A stretch of 64,000 nucleotides of DNA, taken from Costus lasius. Taxonomy: Eukaryota; Streptophyta; Magnoliopsida; Zingiberales; Costaceae. The translations under genes and the position numbers were made by a program. Within the stretch, counting starts at the first letter, position 1; each line of letters starts with the position of its first letter. This document shows positions 24,625 through 35,924 of this stretch, one piece after another. The notes under the pieces are model-generated. The model ran no database searches. It was not told the origin of the DNA and saw only the letters and a list, made by a program, of their open reading frames with translations. The stretch lies in NCBI GenBank assembly GCA_027563935.2, contig CM050448.1:125069493-125133492 (forward strand), read 5' to 3'.

Positions 24625-27600
24625 TCATACAAGCTGGGGACAACCTTGGACAATAATTTGAACTTTCCGTCCTTCGGGCTTCTTTGAGATGTGTGATATT
24701 CTTTTGCAGCCTATTATAAAAATTTTTTCTATCCTTTGCATTTCTTGCCACCAGTCAGGCAAAGATCGTAATCTGCTACATCTGATAATTGATAACTTAC
24801 AAAGATGATTACAATACCTAATGTCTTCGGGCAATTGTCTGAGCTCGTGACATCCAACTATTTCCAATTTTCGAATACATCTAAAATGATACCAAAAATA
24901 TATAGAGTCTTGGCTCAAGGACAGACTTTGCAACCATATAGTCATTTTATATATATTGTAGAATTTCCATAATTTTGTAAGTTTAGGGCAATGAATTATT
25001 CTCAATTCTCGAATAGAATTGCAACTTAAATTCCATTCCACAAGAATAGGCATCTCAGATAAAGTGAGGCTTTCAAAACGAAAATTAATGTGCTCGTTAT
25101 CAGGTATGCTGTTGCCCACAGAAGCTAGTGAATCCATGCCACTTATCTCAAGAGTAGCAAGACAAGGAAGAAAACTTATAAATGATATATTGTCACATCT
25201 TTTGAGATTGATTAGTCTTATCTCAGATAAATATTTCATAGTTTTGAGATGTTCAAGGGATCTCATCCAACTGGGAAATTTTAGGCCGAAGTAGGAAATG
25301 ACATCCAAGTGTTTCAAATAAGAGAGATTAGGTTGGAGACCTTCAAGTATCTCATAAGATGTCAATTGCTCATTTACCCTCAAATCCATATTCCACCATT
25401 CCCAATGTAGCACTAAATATTCTAAATATTTTTTCTCCTTCAAGTTGGCACTTGTAATAGCATCTAGGTCTAGCACACGTTCAAGGTGTTGTAGGTGCAA
25501 TTGTTCAATATTCATTAGAGATTGCAACTCCTTTAATGCTAAATTTCCATGATCATTGTCTTCTATCTTGTAACCTGACAAAGCCTCAAGTTTAATCAAT
25601 GTAGAAATTTCAGGAGGTTCTTGAGTCAATGAAGCACATCCCATCATGTTTAGGTTTCTTAGTCTTTCCATGCATCTCAAATCTTGAGGCAACTCCTTAA
25701 TCCAATGACAAGCTTCAAGATCAAGCACTTGCAAATTCGCAAGACTAGTGATTGATTTTGGTAGCCTTTGAAGCCTCACACAATGAGCTATTTGTAGAAT
25801 TTGTAATTTTTTGAGGTTGTAGATTTGCTTTGGTAACTTTAGAAGCTTTTTACAATAAGATAAACTCAAAACACGTAGATTATGAAGGTCACAAATAGAC
25901 TTTGGGAGCTCTTCTATCTCCTTCTCGGAAAGGTTGAGGTATCTCAAATGAAGAAGCAAGCCAATTGTATTTGGTAACAATTGGATGTTGGTATCTATTA
26001 TGCTTAATAGAGTTAAATTTGTGAATAAATACTCTGGGATTTCTATTGGTGGTGCTATTTGACATTTCTCGATATGTAAATCCATCTCTTCTTTCGCCCT
26101 ATACAAAATCAGCGTCCTCATATTGTTCGCAATTGTAGTCCGCAAATTAGTTAAAAAAGTGCTAGTGCAAGAATTGACACGTACACATAGGTAGCGACAC
26201 CACTGTGAAATTCTTGATTCTTGACCACTCTCTCTCAAATGGTAGATGCTTTTGCTTATGCCATATGCTTTTTCCTTGACAAGACCGCGACTCAGAGAAG
26301 GAATTAAATTTGTGCATAAAAATTGTTGATAACTTGTTGAATATGTAAAGATTCCTTCAGCAATGAGCATATGATAGAAACTTTCTTCAGCTAAGTACGA
26401 TGGAAGTGATTCAAGTAATGAAGTGTACAAAAAGATATGTGCAAGTACAGCTGAAGCATAATGCATTGTCATCAATGTGTAGTATTTATCCTTCCAAGTT
26501 CTAAAATAAAATTTGCTCAGGTCAGTGGACCTCAATATTGTGGCGAAAATTTTTGCATTCCTGGGATTGACTCCATAATACCAAGAAACATGTAGTTGGG
26601 TAGCTAAATTTTGTATATCTGCATTGTTAATAGAGGAATAATTTTGCTTCACTTGAGGAGAATGTGTCCTTTGTATTGCATATCTCAAAAATATTTTTTT
26701 CCATCCATCATATGATATATTAGATAATTTGTGTTCAACATCATTTTCTCTAATAGAATAATCGCGACAAGTGATGATCACAGTACTCCCTGGGCCACTC
26801 AAGCTAATGAGATTCTTTTTTAGTTCCTCTAACTTGTCATAGTCCTCAAATGGTATGTCAATTCCATCCAAAACAAAAAGACATCTCACTTGAGGCGGTG
26901 GCTTACGCACGACACTCCAAATATCAATGTTTGAAGATAGTATCCCATATGTGATTGCATTTTCCGAGTAAAAAGATAATGGGTAGATACCCAAACTAGA
27001 ATTGTCCACCCATGCTCGATGATTAAAGAATTCACAAACTAAAGGATGATGATAAATCATACGAGCCAAAGTGGATTTTCCTTCCCCAGCTTTGCCGGTT
27101 ATGAAAATGGTGAGAGGCACATCACTATTAATGTCCATTGATGCTTTCTCTTCTTGTAACCGAAAAAGAATATTCAAAATTCTTGTTATGTGATCATCTC
27201 TTTCTATCACCTCTTCCCGCATAATAGAATAGTAATCACCGTGGTTTGGATCTATGGATACCGTGGCATCTATTGAGAGGTCAAATGCAACCGCTCTACT
27301 TAAAAGGCAATTCAATCTTTTTGCAATCTCCTTGAGCTTAAGTAGAATAGCATAGCGGCCGGATGTGATGCGACCGTGATGCAAAAAGTTAGAAGATGAT
27401 ACCTCTGGTTTTTGCCAATCGGAATCCTGAATCACTTCGAGTATGTTTTGGACATCCACGTGCACCGCATGAACATCCCACACCCACTTGCTCAACTCCG
27501 GCTCCTTGAGGGCTCGTAGATTAGCATCTATGATGACTGCATTGATGGCCCAAAAACTTTCGGTGACCATTTCAAGATGGTTCGAGATGCACAGTTGCTG

Positions 27601-27678
27601 GCCAAATAATCTGATTTCAGGCGACGACAAACTCGACAGAATGCACTTCAAGTTGAACATCAACCATCCTGAAGCCAT
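24625..27678 (-). CDS. NLR2: intact atypical CC-NB-LRR protein
   Basis: An uninterrupted 1017-codon frame. The start MASGW is chosen because all paralogs begin there and the TATA box at 27724-27731 leaves an upstream in-frame Met (27720) probably outside the transcript. Residues 1-190 resemble the Rx-type coiled-coil domain, but the usual EDVID-like segment reads VQNIL. Walker A is GKAGEGKST near residues 193-202; kinase-2 is FVLDGID near 269, where NLRs usually have LDD; RNBS-B is STVIITCR near 301. I see no GLPL or MHD motif. LRRs run from about residue 550 to the end, with many ELPKSI and LPxDLRCM-type repeats. NLRs of this class are intracellular immune receptors that sense pathogen effectors. 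The altered nucleotide-binding motifs suggest a non-canonical switch or helper/decoy role, which is inference. It is intron-free as read. Confidence 0.9.
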   Translation of the reverse strand: MASGWLMFNLKCILSSLSSPEIRLFGQQLCISNHLEMVTESFWAINAVIIDANLRALKEPELSKWVWDVHAVHVDVQNILEVIQDSDWQKPEVSSSNFLHHGRITSGRYAILLKLKEIAKRLNCLLSRAVAFDLSIDATVSIDPNHGDYYSIMREEVIERDDHITRILNILFRLQEEKASMDINSDVPLTIFITGKAGEGKSTLARMIYHHPLVCEFFNHRAWVDNSSLGIYPLSFYSENAITYGILSSNIDIWSVVRKPPPQVRCLFVLDGIDIPFEDYDKLEELKKNLISLSGPGSTVIITCRDYSIRENDVEHKLSNISYDGWKKIFLRYAIQRTHSPQVKQNYSSINNADIQNLATQLHVSWYYGVNPRNAKIFATILRSTDLSKFYFRTWKDKYYTLMTMHYASAVLAHIFLYTSLLESLPSYLAEESFYHMLIAEGIFTYSTSYQQFLCTNLIPSLSRGLVKEKAYGISKSIYHLRESGQESRISQWCRYLCVRVNSCTSTFLTNLRTTIANNMRTLILYRAKEEMDLHIEKCQIAPPIEIPEYLFTNLTLLSIIDTNIQLLPNTIGLLLHLRYLNLSEKEIEELPKSICDLHNLRVLSLSYCKKLLKLPKQIYNLKKLQILQIAHCVRLQRLPKSITSLANLQVLDLEACHWIKELPQDLRCMERLRNLNMMGCASLTQEPPEISTLIKLEALSGYKIEDNDHGNLALKELQSLMNIEQLHLQHLERVLDLDAITSANLKEKKYLEYLVLHWEWWNMDLRVNEQLTSYEILEGLQPNLSYLKHLDVISYFGLKFPSWMRSLEHLKTMKYLSEIRLINLKRCDNISFISFLPCLATLEISGMDSLASVGNSIPDNEHINFRFESLTLSEMPILVEWNLSCNSIRELRIIHCPKLTKLWKFYNIYKMTIWLQSLSLSQDSIYFWYHFRCIRKLEIVGCHELRQLPEDIRYCNHLCKLSIIRCSRLRSLPDWWQEMQRIEKIFIIGCKRISHISKKPEGRKVQIIVQGCPQLV

Positions 27679-27723
27679 GGATTTCTTCTTCTTCTTAATT
27701 GTCATCTCTCTCTGTGTCATGCA

Positions 27724-27731
27724 TTTATATA
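27724..27731 (-). promoter_or_regulatory. TATA box of NLR2
   Basis: TATATAAA on the minus strand, 46 bp upstream of the chosen ATG. It is followed upstream by 'ctattagtcc', conserved in all four copies. Confidence 0.65.
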
Positions 27732-28923
27732 GGACTAATAGTACGCAAGAGCTTTACGTGCATCGAAAGCAAATGCAAAACAAAAAAGCATCCTTGTACT
27801 TTTAACGAATAAATTACCTACTTGTGCCCAAGCAGCGAATCAAATTTAAAGTCTCTGCTTTACGTGTGCATTTTCTTTTTTCTTTTTCATTACTTTTTCT
27901 TTGTTTGGTTTGCTGGCCAACCGTAAAGCACGTTCCAAGTAGCAAGTCAAGTATCAATTTGTTGTTCATTGATGTGAAATTTATTCGATTTTTCGAATAA
28001 ATTAACTAGCTGTTGCTCAAGCAACGAATCAAATATAAAGTCTCTGCTTTACGTGCATCAGTTCTTCAAGTATTTGAGCCATTTAATTAGAATTTCTTTT
28101 ATTGTTCCCCCTTGTGTTAGCCCCCACATTTTCTTACTTTTTTGTTTTAACTCCTTAACTTCTCTTTAACTTGCCCTTCATGATGCATGCAAAAAATTGA
28201 AGCTTTAAATCGTATCACACTGTACTGGCCACTTGTGGAATTAATTTGAAATTAGAAAATAATAGTTAAGTGTTGGAAGCCGAATATCCTTGTTCCTCTC
28301 TTCTTTGCATTATTCTTTGTGATTTCTCTTGATCGCACCACCGCCTTGAATGGATGTTGGCGATTTCCTCTTATATATAATATTTTATTCAACTATTATA
28401 AATAATTTTATTTTCAATTATAAATAATTTTATTTACCCAATAAATAATATTATCTATATATAGTCAACTATTTTCAATTACTCAATTACACAATAAAAT
28501 TATAAATAATTATATAATCATCACTTTGCAAGGCAACAATATTCATATATCTACCCAATAACATTTTATTCAAAGGATAGATACTTTTCATCAAACAAAA
28601 TTCATATGTAATTAGCATCTCTTGGTCCGGTCCGGACCGCTGCATGCCTTCCACTCTTTCTTTCTCTTCTTCTTCTCCTTCTCCTGCTGCCCTCGTTCCG
28701 CCACTCCATTCATATGCCCTAGTTTGACATTATATAGAGAGGGGAACAAGCTATAAGAAATATTTGATACTTTTTTCCTTTGGTTGACATACTTTTGATT
28801 GGTTCATAACTTGTTTGATCTTCTGAAACTGATGTTGTAGCAGTCATAGGACATAAATGTTGATCCGTAAGAACTTTTAGGTTGTGTAGGTGCTTTATGT
28901 AGTTATTACTTCACTCTTTTCAG
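27732..28923. other. NLR2 upstream region
   Basis: Almost the same as 16461-17646, apart from small indels. It contains AT-rich repeats and a CT-rich stretch (28655-28690). No coding sequence is seen before the kinase exon at 28924. Confidence 0.7.
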
Positions 28924-29150
28924 GTGAATCCACATACACATCAACTCAAATTGTGTGATTTTGGCAGTGCAAAAGTATTGGTAAATCATTTCTCCCCAGT
29001 TTGATTCTTCTATGTTTGTGCCTAAATAAAAACACACTTGCTTTTATTGCCAAAATTTAGGTCAAAGGGGAACCTAATATCTGTTACATATGTTCTAGAT
29101 ATTGTCGTGCCCCTGAGGTGATATTTGGAGCAACAGAGTATTCAACAGCA
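28924..29150 (+). pseudogene. GSK3/shaggy-like kinase fragment, copy B
   Basis: Exon 28924-28980 encodes the DFG-containing segment ([10 protein letters not shown]), followed by 'gtaaat'. The next exon 29061-29150 follows 'aatttag' and encodes VKGEPNI, the activation-loop segment [10 protein letters not shown] and [10 protein letters not shown], then breaks into unrelated AT-rich sequence. In active GSK3 kinases the loop reads SRYYRAPEL, so the second Tyr, which is the phosphorylated position, is Cys here. The gene is truncated on both sides and not functional. Confidence 0.87.
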
Positions 29151-29995
29151 AAGTATTTAGCCCCTTTTAATTAGGAAACAAAATATCATACTTGTCAACA
29201 ATTCTTTTATTTAGAATTTAGGAAATTATTCAAATAAAGCGACATGCTAAACGACGACAAACCTTGCTTGTTGTATGTGCAAGGCTTTTTGTAACTTACA
29301 TTATATATTATTGCAATTAGTAGGGATCCAAGAATCTGATGATTCTTCCCTTACAAAATATTCCGCTTTGTGGGAACAACATATGTTTTGACTTTGAAGT
29401 TAATACCTCTTAGTCTTAGCATCGCGTGCTTTAATTTATGCCTCACCCATTTATTTCTTTAAAAAGTTTAATATTGTTTGACTATTAATGATCAAAAGTT
29501 AATTACAGATGTGTCTACGTTAGAGGAGCACATTTTAAACATAATAAATTGTGGTAAATTTGATAGTTTATAATTATTTTAATATTAAATTATCTTTCTC
29601 ATTCTCAATTTCAGTTATAAATTATTTTGCAATTATTATTAAAAGTATAATTTTAGTTAATAAATTATTTTTGTTTTAAATAAAATAATGCAATTTATTT
29701 ATTATCTATTAATTTTAAAGTTTCAAATTTTTAGTTGCAACTTGATCCTTTCTTTCTCGTGTCTACCACCCACTAGGGGGAATGGGAGGCTCTGGTGGAG
29801 TCTGAGCCATTAAGCAAGCATTTAGAAAATATATTAGAATGTACCATAGAATAAAGAGAAAAATTGTATCATTGCATTGGCTATACATATATAATAAATA
29901 ATGTATTATGATATGGTCTCTCCTTGTGCTTGGACGTAATTCATATATAATAAAAGAATGTATTATGATATGATAAATTTGATTCTGAAAAAAAT
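29151..29995. other. AT-rich intergenic DNA
   Basis: Absent from the NLR1 unit, where block C starts directly after the truncated kinase exon at 17816. No coding sequence is recognised. Confidence 0.6.
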
Positions 29996-31690
29996 TATTC
30001 AATTTTGATTTCAATAATAAATTTTATAAATTTCGGTTTTCGATTTTGAATTCAGATTTTATAATTTCAGTTAAACAAAAATTAAATTTGCTGATATATA
30101 TATATATAATATTATATTATACCCTAATCTTATTATAGTATAACTAGTTACTAAATGTCACGCCCCGGTCGGATCGGTCTAAAATTAGCGCTTATCGACT
30201 TCTTAGAGCCGTCCGGCGGAATACCGGAACGCAACACTCTCTAGGATTTCCGACCCGAAATTAGAAACCCTAACTACCCTGAACAATTTTTATCCCCAAA
30301 TTACAAGGTTGCTCGGAACTCTAACCCTAATTTAGAGAAACCGTAAGAACCCTAATTCAAAATACCTGGTCAAAATCAATTTTGACCGTCCACGCCCCAA
30401 ATCGCCGTTGCCGAACTTCGATCTTACTTACGTCAGCCGTTCGACTGCTGACGTCACCCTTCGATTTCGTTCGCCGCTCGCGAATTCGAAATCACGCCGC
30501 CAATTTTGACTTTCTCTACTCTGGCTCGTTTCGAACGCCCGATGCGTTCGAACGAAGCTGATGTCGCCTTCGTTCTACTCACGCGGCGTTGCCTCCTCTC
30601 TCGTCGAGCGCTGCCTGCGCTCAGGGCTTGCCGGAGAAGGAACGTGAGGGTAGGGAAAGTCACCTCCCTCCCTCTATCGTCGTCGTCGTCGACCGGACAG
30701 CCGCCTGCTGCCGGAATCGACGACACGCTACCGAGATGTCGCCGCCGCAAGAAAACTCGGAAACAGGGGAAAGAAAGAAACTTTCACTTGATTATTAGAA
30801 CCAAAGCTACAGAAACCTTCTCCTTTGCCGGCGACCCCCATCGCCGGTGCCCCCATCCCTCCCTCGCCGGTCATCGCCAGTTACATACTCTCAAAGCTCA
30901 AACTCTCTCGCCGACTCCCTCTGGCGTCGGGACTTCGCCCCCTGGCGGCATCAGGGCCCCTGCCCTGGAAGGGCGACAGCGCCCTCGCCGTCGCCGGTGG
31001 AGTTGCTCCCCAGCACCCTCTCCTTCGTCTCGCTGCAGCTTTAAAGGGGAAGAGCGCCGCCTCCACTCTTCCGCTTCAGCCGCTTGCTGCGCCCAAGTTA
31101 GGGCGTCCATCGCCCGATCCTTCCGCTCGCGTGCCGACCTCGTTCCGAGTCCGAGTCTTCCGCTGGAGTCGACGAGCGCCGCGCGTCCGCTTCCTTCGGC
31201 GAGCTCGCGCCCGAGCTTCGCGAGGAAGATGCGGCTGAAGTAAACGCCGAGTTCGCGTGGTCAACATCAAGCGTTGACCCGCGAATTTGATTTCCTTTTC
31301 TCCACGTTGGGCTTGGGCTTGGGCCACCTCTTGGCCTGGTGGACTTTGGGCTGAACCGGGCTGAACCAGGCCTGACACTAAAAGTCTAAAACCTATTATC
31401 CAATATCTCATAACCTAATTATCTATCATCTAATTAACTAAATTCTTAATAATTTAACTTTTTTGGCAATTTATCGAATTTAACAAAAAAATTTCGATAA
31501 ATTTGCTTTGGTAAAATTTTGATATTTAGAAAATTCGGTTCGGTTCCGATTTTTAATATTTCGATAAATTTTTTTTAATAAATTCGATTTCAGTATTTTT
31601 GGAATGTTCACTTCTAAGCCGGGCTTATTGTTGAAACGTGTCCATGCATCAGATTTTAATTTAAAAAAAAATCATAATTTTTTTTAATAA
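29996..31690. repeat. Segmental duplication block C, copy 2
   Basis: Matches 17820-19800. Its right edge abuts the truncated 3' end of NLR3 at about 31695. Confidence 0.88.
30156..31377. mobile_element. Chromovirus-like solo LTR, copy 2 (1222 bp)
   Basis: Same length, ends and target-site duplication (CTAAA at 30151-30155 and 31378-31382) as 18232-19453. This shows a single insertion copied later by segmental duplication, not two separate insertions. The same 245-codon GC-rich frame is open (30506-31243). Confidence 0.88.
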
Positions 31691-31694
31691 ACGG

Positions 31695-34370
31695 TTCCAT
31701 TCCACAAGAATAGGCATCTCAGATAAAGTGAGGCTTTTAAAACTAAAATTAGTGTGCTCGTTATCAGGTATGTTGTTGCCCATAAAAAGATAGTGAATCC
31801 ATGCCACTTATCTCAAGAGTAGCAAGACAAGGTAGAAAACTTATAAATGATATATTGTCACATCTTTTGAGATTGATTAGTCTTATCTCAGATAAATATT
31901 TCAAAGTTTTGAGATATTCAAGAGATCTCTTCCAACTGGGAAATTTTAGGCCGAAGTAGGAAATGAGATCCAAGTGTTTCAAGTAAGAGAGATTAGGTTG
32001 GAGGCCTTCAAGTATCTCATAAGATGCAAATTGCTCATTTACCCCCACATCGATATTCCACCATTCCCAATGTAGCACTAAATATTCTAAATATTTTTTT
32101 CTCCTTCAAGTTGACACTTGTAATAGCATCTAGGTCTAGCACACGTTCAAGGTGTTGTAGGTGCAATTGTTCAATATTCATTAGAGATTGCAACTCCTTT
32201 AATGCTAAATTTCTATGATCATTGTCTTCTATCTTGTAACCCGACAAAGCCTCAAGTTTAATCAATGTAGAAATTCCAGGAGGTTCTTGAGTCAATGAAG
32301 CACATCCCATCATGTTTAGGTTTCTTAGTCTTTCCATGCATCTCAAATCTTGAGGCAACTCCTTAATCCAATGACAAGCTTCAAGATCAAGCACTTGCAA
32401 ATTCGCAAGACTAGTGATTGATTTTGGTAGCCTTTGAAGCCTCACACAATGAGCTATTTGTAGAATTTGTAATTTTTTGAGGTTGTAGATTTGCTTTGGT
32501 AACTTTAGAAGCTTTTTACAATAAGATAAACTCAAAACACGTAGATTATGAAGGTCACAAATAGACTTTGGGAGCTCTTCTATCTCCTTCTCGGAAAGGT
32601 TGAGGTATCTCAAACGAAGAAGCAAGCCAATTGGATGTTGGTATCTATTATGCTTAATAGAGTTAAATTTGTGAATAAATACTCTGGGATTTCTATTGGT
32701 GATGCTATTTGACATTTCTCGATATGTAAATCCATCTCTTCTTTCGCCCTATACAAAATCAGCGTCCTCATATTGTTCGCAATTGTAGTCCGCAAATTAG
32801 TTAAAAAAGTGCTAGTGCAAGAATTGACACGTACACATAGGTAGCGACACCACTGTGAAATTCTTGATTTTTGACCACTCTCTCTCAAATGGTAGATGCT
32901 TTCACTTATGCCAAATGTTTTTTCCTTGAGACGACTGTGACTCAGAAAAGGAATTACACGTGTAAAAAAATATTGTTGATAACTTGTTGAATATGTAAAG
33001 ATTCCTTCAGCAATGAGCATATGAAAGCAACTTTCTTCAACTGAGCAGAATGGAAGTGGTTCAAGTAATGAAGTGTACAAAAAGATATGTGCAAATGCTG
33101 GTGAAGCATAATGCATTTTCATCAATTTGTAGTATTTATTCTCGTCATGTCTAAAAGCAATTTTGCTCAGGTCAGTGTACCTCAATATTGAGCCGAAAAT
33201 TTTTGCATCCCTGATAATGTGTTGATAATACCAACGAGGATATAGTTGGGCAGCTAAATTTTGTATATCTGCATTTTTAAAAGAGGAATAATTTTGCTTC
33301 ACTTGAGGAGAATGTGTTCTTGGTATTGCATATCTCAACAATATTTCTTTCCATACATCATATGATATCTTATCTAATATGTGTTCAACGTCATTTTCTC
33401 TAATATCATAATAGCGACAAGTGATGATCACTGTACTCCCTGGGCCACTCAAGTTAATGAGATTCTTTTTTAGTTCCTCTAACTTGTCCCAGTCCTCACT
33501 GGTTATGTCAATTCCATCCAAAACAAAAAGACATCTCACTTGTGGAGGTGGCTTACACACGACACTCCAAATATCAATGTTTGAAGATAGTCTCCCCTCT
33601 GGGTCCAAAATATATCGTTTACGATCAATATAATCATAATCTAACCGGTAGATACCCAAACTAGAACTGTCCACCCATGCTCGATAAATGAAGAATTCAC
33701 AAACTAAAGGATGATGATAAATCATACGAGCCAAAGTGGATTTTCCTACACTTCCAAAGCCGATTATGAAAAAGGTGAGAGGCACATCACTATTAATGTC
33801 CTTTTCTTGTAACCGAAAAAGAATATTTAAAATTCTTGTTATGTCATCATCTCTTTCTATCACCTCTTCCCGCATGATAGAATAATAGTCACCATGATTT
33901 GGATCTATGGATTCCGTGGCATCTATTGAGAGGTCAAATGCAACCGCTCTACTTAAAAGGCAATTCAATCTTTTTGCAATCTCCTTGAGCTTAAGTAGAA
34001 TAGCATAGTGGCCGGATGTGATGCGGCCATGATGCAAAAAGTTAGAAGATGATACCTCTGGTTTTTGCTGATCGGAATCCTGGATCATTTCGAGTATGTT
34101 TTGAACATCCACATGCACTGCATGAACATCCCACACCCACTTGCTCAACTCTGGCTCCTTGAGGGCTCGTAGATTAGCATCTGCAATGACTGGATTGATG
34201 GCCCAAAGACTGTCGGTGACCATTTCTAAATGGTTCGAGATGTGCAGTTGCTGGCCGACTAATCTGATTTCAGACGACGACAAACTCGACAGGATGCGCT
34301 GCAAGTTGGGCATCAAACACGGTGAAGCCATGGATTTCTTGCAGCTGGGCATCAAACACGGTGAAGCCAT
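31695..34370 (-). pseudogene. NLR3: CC-NB-LRR pseudogene, frameshifted and 3'-truncated
   Basis: From ATG 34370 the frame runs 586 codons and covers the coiled coil, an NB with Walker A GFGSVGKST, kinase-2 FVLDGID and RNBS-B. It shifts near 32625 because 16 bp between two 'caattg' repeats are missing relative to NLR2. The LRR frame resumes to about 32095, where one extra T in a T tract shifts it again. Further decay lies near 31785. The gene stops at about 31695, replaced by block C, so the last quarter of the LRR is gone. The N-terminus holds a 39-bp tandem duplication giving two MASPCLMP starts (34370 and 34331). A truncated CC-NB protein is possible but unproven. Confidence 0.9.
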
Positions 34371-34413
34371 GGATTTCTTTCTCTTCTTAATTATTATCTC
34401 TCTCTCTCATGTA

Positions 34414-34421
34414 TTTATATA
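34414..34421 (-). promoter_or_regulatory. TATA box of NLR3
   Basis: TATATAAA on the minus strand, 44 bp upstream of the first ATG, in the same context as in the other NLR copies. Confidence 0.6.
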
Positions 34422-35309
34422 GGACTAATAGTACGCAAGAGCTTTACTTGCATCGAAAGCAAAGTGCAAAACAAAGAAGCATCCTTGCACTTTTAACGAA
34501 TAAATCAACAAGTTATGCTTTACGTGTTCATTTTCTTTTTTTTTTTTGCATTACTTTTTCTTTGTTTGGTTTGCTGGCCAACCGTAAAGCACGTTCCAAC
34601 TAGCAAGTCAAGTATCAATTTGTTGATCATTGATCTAAAATTAATTCGATTTTCTGAATAAATTAACTAGTTGATGCTCAAGCAACAAATCAAATATAAA
34701 GTCTCTGCTTTACGTGCATCACTTCTGCAGGTATTTCAGCCATTTAATTAGAATTTCTTTTATTGTTCCCCCTTGTGTTAGCCCCCACATTTTCTTACTT
34801 TTTTGTTTTAACTCCTTAACTACTCTTTAACTTGCCCTTAGTGATGCATGCAGAAAATTGAAGCTTTAAACGTTATCATCACACTCGACTGACCACTTGT
34901 GGAATTAATTTGAAATTAGAAAATAATAGTTAAGTGTTGGAGGCCGAATATCCTTGTTCCTCCTTTCTTTGTATTATTCTTTGTGATTTCTCTTGATCGC
35001 ACCACCACCTTGAATGGATGTTGGCGATTTCCTCTTATAATGTTGCCAAAATTGAATTAGTTGCATCTTGTAGCCGATTCTATGGACTAGGGGAGTTTTA
35101 TTCATGAATGAATGAATCCTGTTCTTGGAAAAGGAATGTTCTTGCAATCCAACTTTGAGTTAGCCTTAAGTTGAGCGGAGAAGTGTTAGACTAAAGTTAT
35201 AATTTGATATTAAGGTCTGAGCAACATTATAAATAATATTATCTATATATAGTCAACTATTTTCAATTACTCAATAACATTATAAATAATATTATCTATA
35301 TATAGTGTG
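34422..35309. other. NLR3 upstream region
   Basis: Matches the other NLR upstream regions until about 35040, then follows the version found upstream of NLR4 (from 'ataatgttgccaaaattg'). The kinase exons are missing from this unit. No gene is seen. Confidence 0.65.
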
Positions 35310-35660
35310 ATTATTTGACGCTCGTCGGTTGCAAAAAAAGAGGATGGTCGACAATCTACGAAGGTCCTAATCGTTTGCAAGCGGGATGCATGGCAATTGG
35401 GCCAATTGCTTGTACCAAGCTGCATAAGAGTGGCTCCGGCTACATAGCGATGGCTTTGGTCGACCGCTTGGCGAGGCAGAAGATGCATTGCCTGCCATGA
35501 GTCGGTCGTGAGGCGGCGCGCGGGTCCGAGCGTGCACTTGTGTGGTGTGCGTGTAGAACCGGCGGCAAGCCGCGAACTGGGCAAATAGAGCAACAGTTGG
35601 GCTTGGTGTCCGCGAAAGCTGTGGGGCCTGATGCTTTGATCTGAAATACAGCGAGGACTC
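35310..35660. other. GC-rich insertion of unknown type
   Basis: About 350 bp of moderately GC-rich sequence ('gtcggtcgtgaggcggcgcg') sits in AT-rich surroundings with no counterpart elsewhere in the window. Short open frames on both strands have no recognised domain. It may be a retroelement fragment; this is a guess. Confidence 0.35.
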
Positions 35661-35924
35661 AGATTTTAATTTTCATATATGATTGTTGCTACCAGAATTT
35701 TTATATATGTTTAGTAAATATTTAATTTTTCATATTTATTATTAGAATATTATTATATTTTTGGGCATAATTAATTAAAAGTAAATACATAATTTTTTTA
35801 TGTTTTATTCATAATTTTTGTATATGTTTAGTAGATATTTAATTATGAATTATTAATGTCACAACACTAGATAATGATAAATTAATAATTAAAATTTTAT
35901 CTCTTAAAAAAACTTGCTATATAT

